DNA of 64,000 bases from Limimaricola soesokkakensis (GTDB lineage: Bacteria > Pseudomonadota > Alphaproteobacteria > Rhodobacterales > Rhodobacteraceae), in assembly GCF_900172345.1 (NCBI RefSeq), contig NZ_FWFY01000004.1, forward strand, positions 124,001 to 188,000, given 5' to 3'. Of the stretch, positions 1 to 8,061 are shown one piece after another. Made by a program: the position numbers and the translations under genes. Position 1 is the first letter of the stretch. Each line of letters begins with the position of its first letter. The notes under the pieces were generated by a model that searched no databases, was not told the DNA's origin, and saw only the letters and a list, made by a program, of their open reading frames with translations.

Positions 1-405
1 CTCGAAGGTCTCGATGCCGGCATCGGCGCGGGCCACGACGGTGAAGGGCTCGGGGTGGACCGAGAACACCGCGCGCAGGTCCTCGAAGGCCCCCTGCTCC
101 TCGAACTGCGAGGTGCCCTCGATGGCGTGGAACTGCCAGTCGGACTGGGCGACGCCGAATTCCAGCTCGCCCGAGCGCAGCGCGTTGATGTTGTAGACGG
201 AACCGCCGGTCGACTCGACGCCGCAACGGATGCCGTGATCGGCGCGGCCACGGTTCACCAGGCGGCAGATCGCACCGCCGGTCGGGTAGTAGACGCCGGT
301 GACGCCACCGGTGCCGATCGAGATGAATTGCTGGCCGTCCTGCGCGGCGGCACCACCAGCGGCGAGGGTCAGCGCGGTCGCGGCTCCGACGAGATAGGTC
401 TTCAT
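1..405 (-). CDS. TAXI family TRAP transporter solute receptor (N-terminal part, runs off window)
   Basis: The reading frame opens at an ATG whose complement is at 403-405 and stays open to the window edge (135 codons seen). GGGAGAG lies just upstream as ribosome binding site. The product starts with a signal peptide ([12 protein letters not shown].., cleavage near AAA-QDG) followed by [20 protein letters not shown], the hallmark start of TAXI-type periplasmic receptors, then [13 protein letters not shown] and FGVAQSDW. Such receptors capture a small carboxylate or related ligand and hand it to a fused DctQM-type TRAP permease, which would lie beyond the left edge if it is linked. The ligand cannot be told from this part. 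The family call is firm; only the C-terminal half is missing. Confidence 0.9.
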   Translation of the reverse strand, partial: MKTYLVGAATALTLAAGGAAAQDGQQFISIGTGGVTGVYYPTGGAICRLVNRGRADHGIRCGVESTGGSVYNINALRSGELEFGVAQSDWQFHAIEGTSQFEEQGAFEDLRAVFSVHPEPFTVVARADAGIETFE

Positions 406-1117
406 GATGTCTCTCCCTTAGAGTTCTTGCTTGTCGTTGGTCGCCTCGGCGATTGGCTCGCCTAAGCGTGATGTCCCCCCCGTGAAAGTCAACAGTCCGC
501 CGGTGTCAACGGGTTACGGCACGGGCGCTTGGTCCAGTTCCGCCCGTATCGCGATCCGTGAATGGGCGTCCGCTTGCAACTTGGCGGCGAAAGCAAGTGG
601 GGCTGGCGCCGTTCGGGTCGACCGGCTCGGCCTGTCCTCTGGGTCCGGCAGTGCCTCGATCCCGGCCCGCCGGTCGAAGCTCCGCTGCCTGCGTTTTGGG
701 AGTTCGCCCACCCCATCCGCGACGGCCCTGCCCTGTGACGCCATCGTCTCGAATTGCCTCTTGAGCGAGGTGATGGACGCAACGGCCAGACCCGGCCGGC
801 AGGATAGGTTGAGATAGGAGCTCCATTCGCCACCAGCGCCACACCGGTGACCGATGTGCAGGATCGCCGCTCCGGTTTCATTCGTGCGACCTCGCCGGTG
901 ATGACCACAGGCGGTGGCTCTGTCGTGATTTCCGCTTTGCAGATGCCCGAGGGGGTTGGGCCGGCTTCGTTCCTGTGCCGCGCCGGCCGCGCCGGAGCTG
1001 ACGTTGGGCGAAGCGGGCAAAGGACATGCCACGGGGAACCTCCACAGCCGGATACACAGGAGGATGCCGTCGTGTTGCCCTTGGCGCAACCTTGCAGAAG
1101 GAGGCGGCGTAGACCGA
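406..1117. other. About 0.7 kb without a convincing gene
   Basis: No frame on either strand gives a protein I recognise. The longest minus-strand frame with some protein-like composition ends at 514 (stretch SITSLKRQFETMASQGRAVA and onward), but it lacks a good start and its upstream half is rich in H, R and G like a shadow frame. By position, downstream of a molybdopterin-fold gene and across from an orphan response regulator, this is where a sensor kinase gene might be expected, so a decayed gene is possible. I cannot show that. Confidence 0.4.
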
Positions 1118-1600
1118 TCAGGGAACGAGGTTCACCTGCGCCAGCTGCCAGATGCTGCGCGCGAAGGTCGCCTCGGTGCGGTAGCGCGGATCGAGATCGT
1201 AGGGATAGACCACCCAATAGGGCCCCATTTCGCGGACCGGAACGGTCTCCCCGTCGATCCGGGTGGCGACGATCGGTGCGCTGTCGTCGATCTCTTCGAT
1301 CGGGATCTCGACCCGGTAATCGTTGAGCGCCACCAGCTCGATCGTTCCGGCCTCGGTCTCGACACCCAACCGCTCAAGCAGCGCCGCCAGCGGCACGCCC
1401 GAGAACCGCGCATCGCCATCGGTCCAGATCGTGCCGGTGACGAAGGACTCCTGCGGCATGGCGTCGAGCGCCGCGAGATCGAGCATCGTCACCGATCGGT
1501 CAGGCCCCGTCACGCTCAGCGCCATGGAGCCGGGCTGCGCGGCAGCTGGCAGGCCGCTCAGACAGGAAATGGTCAGGGCAGTTGTCAGAGCCTTGAGCAT
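1118..1600 (-). CDS. secreted molybdopterin-dependent-oxidoreductase-like protein
   Basis: 160 residues. A signal peptide (MLKALTTALTISCLSG.., cleavage near PAAA-QPG) precedes a single small domain with the segments LDLAALDAMPQESF, FSGVPLAALLERLG, VALNDYRVEIPIEE and MGPYWVVYPYDLDP. These match the molybdopterin-binding fold of sulfite-oxidase-type proteins reduced to about 130 residues; the usual cofactor-liganding Cys is not present in the mature part, so a cofactor-free binding or sensing role is plausible. In related genomes, from memory, such proteins sit beside two-component genes, and here a NarL-type regulator is divergent 283 bp away. Family assignment is good; function unknown. Confidence 0.75.
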   Translation of the reverse strand: MLKALTTALTISCLSGLPAAAQPGSMALSVTGPDRSVTMLDLAALDAMPQESFVTGTIWTDGDARFSGVPLAALLERLGVETEAGTIELVALNDYRVEIPIEEIDDSAPIVATRIDGETVPVREMGPYWVVYPYDLDPRYRTEATFARSIWQLAQVNLVP

Positions 1601-1883
1601 GTCGAATCACCCTCTGGTTGCGACACCGCGACTCTGCGGGAAAGTCCAGCCGGGCGCCACGAGGCATCCGGTCATCTCCCTATTCGAACGGATAGGAAGT
1701 TTCCCGAAATGCCTCGAATTCGAAACATCGATACCGGGCCAAAAGGGGTTCACGATTTGAACCGCTTTGAACGCACCGTCACATGGCATGAAAGGGCCAA
1801 TTGCCACGAAATGGCCGGGATTTGGCAAGGTTCTTGCTGCATAAATTGAGCAGGCGCGACCGCAGCTGCAACCGGAGGACCAC

Positions 1884-2489
1884 ATGCATATCCTGATCGC
1901 CGATGACCACGACCTCGTGCGGGAAATGCTGGCGGCGTTTCTCGAGCGCGATGGCGGGATGCGTGTCGTTCAGGCCGCCAGCCATGGCGAGGCGATGGCC
2001 GAGATGCGGCGCAAGGGGCCATTCGAACTGGTGATGCTCGACTACATGATGCCGGGGATGCAGGGGCTCGAAGGGCTGCGCAGCGCGCTCGCCGCCAATG
2101 GCGGCAACCCGGTCGCACTGATCTCCGGCAGCGCCGATCGCCGCGTCGCCGAGGCCGCGCTGGCGGCCGGTGCCGCCGGCTTCCTGCCCAAGACCATGGC
2201 GGCGCGCTCGCTGGTGAACGCCGTGAAGTTCATGGTGATGGGAGAGACCTACGCCCCGGTCGATTTCATGAACGGCGCCGAGGAAGCGCCCGCCGCCGGT
2301 TTTCTCACCCCTCGCGAGCGGCAGGTGCTCGAAGGGCTGACACAAGGCAAGTCGAACAAGGAAATCGCGCTCGACCGCGACATTCAGGAGGTGACGGTCA
2401 AGCTGCACGTCAAGACGCTGTGCCGCAAGCTGGGCGCCCGAAACCGTACCCAAGCCGCCATGATGGCACGCGACCAGAGCCTGATCTGA
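1884..2489 (+). CDS. NarL/FixJ-type response regulator, apparently orphan
   Basis: 201 residues with a receiver domain (residues 1-120) and a LuxR-type helix-turn-helix (about 137-195). The acidic pair D7/D8, phospho-acceptor D53 in MLDYMMPG, ISGS and GFLPK are all present, so the receiver should be phosphorylatable. The output domain reads LTPRERQVLEGLTQGKSNKE then VTVKLHVKTLCRKLGARNRT, typical DNA-recognition sequence. A GGAGG motif lies about 6 nt before the ATG. No histidine kinase gene is adjacent on the same strand; the HWE kinase at 3415 is separated by a hydrolase gene and could be its partner, which is inference. Confidence 0.92.
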   Translation: MHILIADDHDLVREMLAAFLERDGGMRVVQAASHGEAMAEMRRKGPFELVMLDYMMPGMQGLEGLRSALAANGGNPVALISGSADRRVAEAALAAGAAGFLPKTMAARSLVNAVKFMVMGETYAPVDFMNGAEEAPAAGFLTPRERQVLEGLTQGKSNKEIALDRDIQEVTVKLHVKTLCRKLGARNRTQAAMMARDQSLI

Positions 2490-2608
2490 CCCCCTCGGGG
2501 CGAACGGGGCAAAGGACGCTCTCGCAGCCCGCCATTGCCATGGAATGCATCGAATATCTGTCCTAGCATGAGACACGGGCTTCGGACTGTGGGAATGGGA
2601 CGGGAACG

Positions 2609-3415
2609 ATGAGGGCGACCGAACGCAACAACGTGACCGCGACGGGTGCGTCCGTTGGCACGCCGCTGGTCTTCGTACATGGTTTCGGCTGCGATCAGAC
2701 GATGTGGCGCCAGGTGCTGCCAGCCTTTGCCGACCGCCACAGGCTGATCGTCTACGACCTCACCGGCATGGGCAAATCCGACCTCAGCGCCTATGTGCCC
2801 AACCGCTACGCCGATCTCGGCGCCCATGCCGAGGATCTGCTCGAGATCCTCGATGAGTTGCAACTCGCGGAGGCGGTGCTAATCGGGCATTCGATCGGCG
2901 CGACGATCGCCTTGCTGGCCGCCAACCGCGCTCCGCATCTGGTGTCGCGGCTCGTGATGGTTTCGCCCACCCCGTCATTCCTCGAGGATGCGGAACAGGG
3001 CTATGCGGGCGGCTTCTCGCGCGCGGATCTCGAAGGCTTGGTGGGGTTTCTCGACGAAAATCACCTCGGCTGGTCGGCGCAGATGGCGCCCACCATCGCG
3101 GGTCAGCCCGCCGGCTCCGAGGCGACCGAGGAGCTGACCCAGAGCTTCTGCCGAACCGACCCGGCCATTGCGCGGCATTTCGGGCATGTCACCTTCTTCG
3201 CCGACCGCCGCGCCGATTTCGAAAGCGCGGCTAGGCCGTCCCTGATCCTGCATTGCGACGATGACGCGCTGGTGCCGATGCCGGTGGCGGATTGGATGCG
3301 CGAGAAGGTCCCGGGCGCGACGCTGCGGGTGATTTCCGCCACCGGGCACTGCCCGCACATGACCGTGCCGGACGTCGTCTCGGCCGAAACCCGCGATTAT
3401 CTCGGTTCGGGCTGA
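2609..3415 (+). CDS. RsbQ-like alpha/beta hydrolase (KAI2/D14-related)
   Basis: 268 residues that follow Bacillus RsbQ nearly end to end: the N-terminal RNNV, FVHGFGCDQTMWRQVLPAF, SDLSAYVPNRYADL, GHSIGA, FCRTDPAIARHF and GHCPHMTVPD. The catalytic triad is readable as S95, D219 and H247, practically the same numbering as RsbQ. RsbQ acts with the PAS-domain phosphatase RsbP in energy-stress signalling and belongs to the family that includes plant karrikin/strigolactone receptors. Here the stop codon overlaps the start of a PAS/HWE kinase gene (TGATG), so the two products are translationally coupled. I infer that the hydrolase makes or senses a small hydrophobic ligand read by the kinase PAS domain. 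Confidence 0.9.
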   Translation: MRATERNNVTATGASVGTPLVFVHGFGCDQTMWRQVLPAFADRHRLIVYDLTGMGKSDLSAYVPNRYADLGAHAEDLLEILDELQLAEAVLIGHSIGATIALLAANRAPHLVSRLVMVSPTPSFLEDAEQGYAGGFSRADLEGLVGFLDENHLGWSAQMAPTIAGQPAGSEATEELTQSFCRTDPAIARHFGHVTFFADRRADFESAARPSLILHCDDDALVPMPVADWMREKVPGATLRVISATGHCPHMTVPDVVSAETRDYLGSG

Positions 3416-4746
3416 TGGCCGAACTCGCTCAACCCCGGCATCTCGACGTCGCCGCCGAATTGATCGAGGACGCGCCCTGTGGCATCGCGGTGACCGACCC
3501 GGACGGGCGCCTGCAATACATCAACGCGACCCTGTCGAACTGGCTCGCCCTCAACGCCCGGCCAGAGCGGCCGCGGCGCCGGCTGTCCGAGCTGCTCACC
3601 TTGCCGGGGCGGATGTATTACGAGACCCACATGGCCCCGATGATGCGGCTGCAGGGCTACGTACGCGAGATATCCTGCGCGCTCGAGGTGGAGGGCGGCC
3701 CGCCCTTGCCGGTGATGCTCAGCGGCGTCGCGCGGCGCGACGCGGGCGGCAGCTTCACGCGCTTCGATTACACCATCTTCGACGCCCGCGAACGCCGCGT
3801 CTACGAGGAGGAGCTGCGCCACGCCCAACGCGAGGCGGACGAGCTCGCCGCGATCGTGCGCAGCTCTCCCAACGCGATCCTGCGGGTCGATGCCGCGGGC
3901 CGGGTACGTCGCTGGAACGCCGGGGCGACGCAACTCTTCGGGCTCGATGCCGAGGCGGCGCTGGGACGGCAGGTGGACAAGGTCATCCCGTTCGAGGATC
4001 GACCGAACTGGTTCACGGCGAGCGTCGCGCCGGGCTGCGACGGGCCCGAGATCCTGTTCGAGGCCGTTCATGGATGCGGTCGCGCCTTCGAGGTTACGCT
4101 CGCCCCGATCGGCGAGCGCGGCCTGCCGGGCGAGGAGGACTGGTCGGTCATCCTGCGAGACGTCAGCCGCCGCTACGCCGCCGAGCAGCATTTGCGGGTG
4201 ATGGTCGACGAGATGAAGCACCGGGTGAAGAACACGCTCGGGGTGGTGTCGGGCATCGCGCGACAGAGCCTCGGGCGAGACGAGGCCGCGCAATTCGTGT
4301 CGCGGCTGCAGGCGCTGTCGCAGGCGCATGACGCGCTCACCGCCACCGATGGCACCGGCGCCGAGCTGCACGACCTTCTCGATTTCGCCCGTCGCGAGGC
4401 GGGCGGTGCAGCGCGGCTGCACATCAACGGCCCGCCGGTGCGACTCGGCGCGCGGCAGGCCACCTCGCTCTCGATGGCGCTGCACGAACTGGTCACCAAC
4501 GCCCTGAAATACGGCGCGCTGTCTCGCGCCGAGGGTCATGTGCAGGTCGATCTCGACATCGAGGATGACGGCCGGCTGCGGCTGCTCTGGCGCGAGCATG
4601 GCGGCCCGCCGGTGGTACCGCCGACACGGCGCGGCTTCGGCACCAAGATGATCGGGCTGGTGCTGAAGGCCGAGCTGGGGGCCGAGGTCAGCTTCGATTT
4701 CGACCCTTCGGGCTTCTGCTTTCAGGTGATCTTTATGCCAGGCTAG
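3415..4746 (+). CDS. PAS-domain HWE-family sensor histidine kinase
   Basis: 443 residues, starting at the ATG inside TGATG at the end of the hydrolase gene; a longer upstream frame is only a shadow of that gene. Two PAS-like domains (about 12-125 and 145-250; the first contains APCGIAVTDPDGRLQYINAT, the second SSPNAILRVDAAGRVRRWNA) precede an HWE kinase module: H269 in DEMKHRVKNTLG, N362 in HELVTNALKYG, W392-x-E394, and GFGTKMI. There is no membrane segment, so it is cytosolic. It probably receives a signal generated or presented by the RsbQ-like hydrolase. The gene ends convergent with asparaginase, both stop codons sharing CTAG at 4743-4746. Confidence 0.92.
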   Translation: MAELAQPRHLDVAAELIEDAPCGIAVTDPDGRLQYINATLSNWLALNARPERPRRRLSELLTLPGRMYYETHMAPMMRLQGYVREISCALEVEGGPPLPVMLSGVARRDAGGSFTRFDYTIFDARERRVYEEELRHAQREADELAAIVRSSPNAILRVDAAGRVRRWNAGATQLFGLDAEAALGRQVDKVIPFEDRPNWFTASVAPGCDGPEILFEAVHGCGRAFEVTLAPIGERGLPGEEDWSVILRDVSRRYAAEQHLRVMVDEMKHRVKNTLGVVSGIARQSLGRDEAAQFVSRLQALSQAHDALTATDGTGAELHDLLDFARREAGGAARLHINGPPVRLGARQATSLSMALHELVTNALKYGALSRAEGHVQVDLDIEDDGRLRLLWREHGGPPVVPPTRRGFGTKMIGLVLKAELGAEVSFDFDPSGFCFQVIFMPG

Positions 4747-5720
4747 GCCCGAGCCAGCGCCGTCGCGATTTCCTCGCGCGAGGCCCGTTTCGCGAGCAGC
4801 GCCGAAAGCAGCAGCCGCGCCTTGAGCCCGCTCAGCGTGCCGCAAAGCAGCGCCCCCGCCTCGACCAGCGTCGTGGCGCCGCTGTCGCCGCCATAAACCG
4901 CGCGCGTCCGCCCCTCGTAGCAGCGCGAGGCCACCAGCACCGGTACGCCGGCGGCCGTCAGCCGCGCCACCACGCTCGCGAAGCCGCGCGGCGCGTTGCC
5001 CCGGCCGAAGCCCTCGATGACGATGCCGGGCGCGCCGCTCTCGGCGCAGAATTCCAGGAATGCCGGTGTCGCGCCGAGCGCCAGCTTTAAGAGCTCGACC
5101 CCTTCGACGAGACCCGCATCCTCCACGACCCGGCGCGGGCCGGGGTGGCGATAGAGATGCACCTCGCGCAGATCGACCTCGCCGATCTTGCCCATGCCGG
5201 GCGAGCGGAAGGTGTCGGTGCGCGAGGCATGCGCCTTGGTCACGTCGCGTGCGGCATGGATCTCGCCCTCGAACACGATCGCCGAGCCGATCCCGCGCGT
5301 CGCCGGATCGGCCGCCACGCGGATCGCGTCGGCGATGTTGCGCGGCCCATCGGTGTCTGGGTCGCCCGCATGGCGCTGCGCCCCGGTGAAGACCACCGGC
5401 TTGTCGCCTGCCACGAGGAGGTCGGCGAGATAGGCGCTTTCCTCCATCGTGTCGGTGCCATGGGTCACGACCACGCCGTCGCAATCGGGCCGCGCCAGCG
5501 CGGCGCGGATCGCGGCCACGAGGCCATGCGCATCCTGAAGCGTCAGCGCGAAGCTGTTGAGTTCGCGGAATTCCTCGACCCGGACCTCGATCCCGTCGAG
5601 CGGGTCGTGCAGCGCCGCCAGCAAAGCGCTGCCACCCAGCCCGGCGACCACCGCGCCCGCCTTCTCGGAATGGCGCGAGGCGATGGTACCGCCCGTCGAA
5701 ATCAGCGTGACCCCGGTCAT
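4743..5720 (-). CDS. L-asparaginase
   Basis: 325 residues. The start chosen (complement of 5718-5720) gives MTGVTLISTGGTIAS and has GAGGAAC just upstream; a longer frame to 5786 adds residues unlike the family. Catalytic residues line up with E. coli AnsB numbering: T9 in STGGTIAS, T89-D90 in THGTDTMEE and K162 in TKAHASRT. It hydrolyses L-asparagine to aspartate and ammonia. No signal peptide is visible, so it is likely cytosolic. An AT-richer, recombinase-remnant region begins upstream of its start. Its stop codon overlaps the kinase stop in a CTAG. Confidence 0.92.
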   Translation of the reverse strand: MTGVTLISTGGTIASRHSEKAGAVVAGLGGSALLAALHDPLDGIEVRVEEFRELNSFALTLQDAHGLVAAIRAALARPDCDGVVVTHGTDTMEESAYLADLLVAGDKPVVFTGAQRHAGDPDTDGPRNIADAIRVAADPATRGIGSAIVFEGEIHAARDVTKAHASRTDTFRSPGMGKIGEVDLREVHLYRHPGPRRVVEDAGLVEGVELLKLALGATPAFLEFCAESGAPGIVIEGFGRGNAPRGFASVVARLTAAGVPVLVASRCYEGRTRAVYGGDSGATTLVEAGALLCGTLSGLKARLLLSALLAKRASREEIATALARA

Positions 5721-5913
5721 GATCTGTTCCTCGTTTGTGTCGGGATTGGTGCCAACGTCCGGCCGCCGGCTGACCGCGGCCACCAAGACATCAGCTAGCG
5801 CTTTGTAAAACCCGGATTTTGCGCAATCTTAGCGAGCCCGTTGCACATGCGGAAGTAGAAAGTACCCTTCCGCAAAATTCGCCCTGCCTTACCACTGGTC
5901 AACGGTTGGGCCG

Positions 5914-5942
5914 GTACTAGTTTAGCTCATGTTAACTAGTAC
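5914..5942. repeat. perfect 9-bp inverted repeat in AT-richer DNA
   Basis: GTACTAGTT (5914-5922) and AACTAGTAC (5934-5942) are perfect inverted arms around an 11-nt loop. The arms contain CTAG twice and are unusually AT-rich for this genome. It lies between the asparaginase start and the recombinase remnant. It could be an operator, a hairpin or a relic recombination site. It has no U-tract that would make it a clear terminator. Confidence 0.6.
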
Positions 5943-5991
5943 AATGTTACTATTGCAGCGGGTCATGGCCGATGGTGATTGCTAATTCTGT

Positions 5992-6341
5992 CTATTTTTG
6001 AAGTACCGACAGCGCGTAGCCGTTTCCATAGCCATGACCCCCACCCTCGGTCTTCCAGCCGCCGATCTGATCGACGATATCTGCCAAGCATTCTACGGAA
6101 CGCAGCCGAGCAAAGCAGCCAAGTTGCTTCCGCCAGGCGCATTCCCGTCACCCTTGAGCCGCAGGTATATCACCACAGCGTCGGAGAGGCTCATACAGTC
6201 GATGTTGACCCCGCCGCCATCGGAACCACCCGCACCCAAACGCAGCATGTGCGTCCCCGGAAGGTCCTCGTCTCGGCATCGTAGGTGGTACCAGTAGTCG
6301 TCGAGCTGGCCTGCCGCCCGTACGGCCCGTGCAGCTGCCAC
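5992..6341 (-). pseudogene. remnant of a tyrosine recombinase/integrase
   Basis: The frame open from about 6147 down to the stop at 5992 reads FARLRSVECLADIVDQ then IGGWKTEGGGHGYGNGYALS and VLQK-stop. That is the C-terminus of alphaproteobacterial phage/island integrases (the DQIGGW...GYG.GY segment with the active-site-region end). Upstream, in a different frame, 6093-6341 encodes an 82-residue stretch ending in MSLSDAVVIYLRLKGDG, which resembles the start of an integrase core-binding region. The two parts are out of frame and the central catalytic region is absent, so this looks like an internally deleted, dead integrase. It lies on the 3' side of tRNA-Leu, the usual target of such enzymes. 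The C-terminal part is convincing, the N-terminal part less so. Confidence 0.65.
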
Positions 6342-6540
6342 CTGTGCTGACCTCGCCTTCAGAGATTACGAATTTTTTGATGGCGTATAATGGCGACTCA
6401 GTTCCGGCGGCACCCGATGTTGGAAATAGAAGATGCCGTCCTTCAGGAAGCAGGAGGAACAGAAATGTACGCCGGCATGTACTACGCCTCGGCTTGATCC
6501 GATCAAAAGCCGAAAGTCGTCAGCGCCTTAGGAAAAGTCC
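6342..6540. other. non-coding stretch between recombinase remnant and tRNA-Leu
   Basis: AT-richer than the surroundings (for example ATTACGAATTTTTTGATGG around 6364-6383). No frame gives a recognisable product and I found no second copy of the tRNA 3' end here. It is probably leftover DNA of the same lost element. Confidence 0.4.
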
Positions 6541-6626
6541 TGGTGCCCGCGGCCGGACTCGAACCGGCACGCCCCGAAGAGCAAGAGATTTTAAGTCTCG
6601 TGTGTCTACCATTTCACCACGCGGGC
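6541..6626 (-). tRNA. tRNA-Leu (anticodon UAA)
   Basis: 86 nt including encoded CCA. The acceptor stem GCCCGCG (from 6626) pairs with CGCGGGC before ACCA at 6541. The anticodon stem-loop is GAGA-CTTAAAA-TCTC with anticodon TAA; a long class II variable arm and the T-loop GGTTCGAGTCC are present. The 3' end faces the recombinase remnant, consistent with use as an integration site. Confidence 0.97.
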
Positions 6627-6691
6627 CCGGGCGCAGGCTTACGATGCCAAGGCGCGGCGGTAAAGCGTCAGCGGAAGCCTCGTTGCCTGGT

Positions 6692-7234
6692 TCAGATATC
6701 GGTGCCCGGCGCCTCGATCAGGCCGCGCTCCGGCAGCCAGGGGTTGCGCGCCAGCGCGTCGTCAAGGGCGCGACGCGCCTCGGCCTCGCGCCCCAGATGA
6801 AACAGCGCCAAGGCTCGGCCAGACAGCGCGCCGACATGGTCGGGCAGAAGCCTCAGCGCCACGTCGAGATCCGCGAGCGCGGTCATATGGTCGCCCTGCA
6901 GGAAATGCAGATAGGCCCGCTGGTTCCAGCCCTCGGCATAATCGGGGCATTCGGCCACCAGCTGGTCGAGCGCCTCCATTGCCCCTTCGCCCTGCCCCGC
7001 CTCGCGTAACGCCATCGCCCGGTCTAGCAGCAGCTGCGCCTCGGCATCTGGTGCAATGAGCCAGAGCGTCCAGAGCCGGTCCATCAGCCGCTGCGCCGTG
7101 AGCGGATCGGGGGCGCGGGCGAGCCGGTCGAGCAGCCCCGCCATGACGCTGGTGTGATCGGGAGGCAATGGGCAGTCGCGCGCCGCGGCGGGGGCGGCGG
7201 CAAGGCACAGGACCATGGCGACGGCGCGGATCAT
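6692..7234 (-). CDS. exported tetratricopeptide-repeat protein
   Basis: 180 residues with a short signal peptide (MIRAVAMVLCLAAAPAAA, cleavage before RDCPLP). The rest is helical with TPR-like units, clearest at AEGWNQRAYLHFLQGDHMTA, LADLDVALRLLPDHVGALS and GRALALFHLGREAEARRALD. TPR arrays bind partner proteins; in the periplasm they often assist envelope assembly. It is divergent to the rhomboid protease gene. No enzymatic motif is visible and the partner is unknown. Confidence 0.85.
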   Translation of the reverse strand: MIRAVAMVLCLAAAPAAARDCPLPPDHTSVMAGLLDRLARAPDPLTAQRLMDRLWTLWLIAPDAEAQLLLDRAMALREAGQGEGAMEALDQLVAECPDYAEGWNQRAYLHFLQGDHMTALADLDVALRLLPDHVGALSGRALALFHLGREAEARRALDDALARNPWLPERGLIEAPGTDI

Positions 7235-7317
7235 GCTACATGCTGCCCAAGCGCCACCCCGCGCGTCAACTGCCCACGCGCGGCACCGCGCTTCACGTTT
7301 TCCAGACCGGACCCCGC

Positions 7318-8061
7318 ATGTTCCCGATCCGCGACCACAACCCCTCGACCGGCACGCCCTATGTCACCTGGAGCCTGATCGCACTCAACGTGGCGATCTA
7401 CCTGTGGATGGTGGTCGCGCTCGACACCGGCGAAGATCTGGCGCGGCTCTATTACGGCTGGGCGATGATCCCGGCGCGGATCACGGCTTTCGAGAACCCG
7501 GTCTCGCTGGTCAGCTCGCTGTTCCTGCATGGCGGGCTGTTCCACCTCGCGGGCAACATGCTGTTCCTGTTCATCTTCGGCGACAACATGGAGGAGCAGC
7601 TGGGCCATGGCGGCTTCGCCGGGTTCTACGTCGCGTCCGGTGTCGCCGCCAACCTCGTGCAGCTCGGCTCGGAGCCGTTCTCAATCGTGCCGACCATCGG
7701 TGCCTCGGGCGCGATCGCGGGGGTGATGGGCGGCTACCTGCTGCTGTTCCCCCGCGCCCGGATCGACATACTGATCTTCCTGATCGTGTTCATCCGGCTG
7801 ATACCGGTGCCGGCCTGGCTGGTGCTGGCGGTCTGGTTCGGAATGCAGCTGCTGGGCGGGATCGGCACCGACCCGGAGACCGGCGGCATCGCCTACTGGG
7901 CCCATGCCGGGGGCTTCGCCGCGGGTCTCGCCTTCGCGGTGCCGCTCTGGCTCCGGCGCGGCGGCCCGGCCTTCTGGAGCCGCACCCATGGCCTGCCGCC
8001 GCACGACCCCGCGCCGCCGCTGGGCCGCAGCAACATCCCCGTCGTGAGGAAACGCAGATGA
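7318..8061 (+). CDS. rhomboid family intramembrane serine protease
   Basis: 247 residues from the ATG at 7318 (MFPIRDHNPSTGTPYVTW); an earlier in-frame start adds non-homologous Arg-rich sequence. About six membrane helices are apparent. The catalytic dyad is S130 in TIGASGAIAG and H196 in YWAHAGGF, and the H-x-x-x-N oxyanion motif is H76-N80 in FHLAGNMLFLF. It cleaves membrane proteins within or next to a transmembrane helix; the substrate is unknown. Its stop overlaps the next gene start (ATGA). Confidence 0.93.
   Translation: MFPIRDHNPSTGTPYVTWSLIALNVAIYLWMVVALDTGEDLARLYYGWAMIPARITAFENPVSLVSSLFLHGGLFHLAGNMLFLFIFGDNMEEQLGHGGFAGFYVASGVAANLVQLGSEPFSIVPTIGASGAIAGVMGGYLLLFPRARIDILIFLIVFIRLIPVPAWLVLAVWFGMQLLGGIGTDPETGGIAYWAHAGGFAAGLAFAVPLWLRRGGPAFWSRTHGLPPHDPAPPLGRSNIPVVRKRR

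Noticed and set aside
3397-5484. 695-residue minus-strand frame across the kinase and asparaginase genes
   Set aside because: It runs through two well-supported genes in a different frame and is H/R/G-rich, typical of high-GC shadow frames.
6329-7009. 226-residue plus-strand frame through tRNA-Leu and the TPR gene
   Set aside because: It reads across a tRNA on the other strand and has no family similarity.
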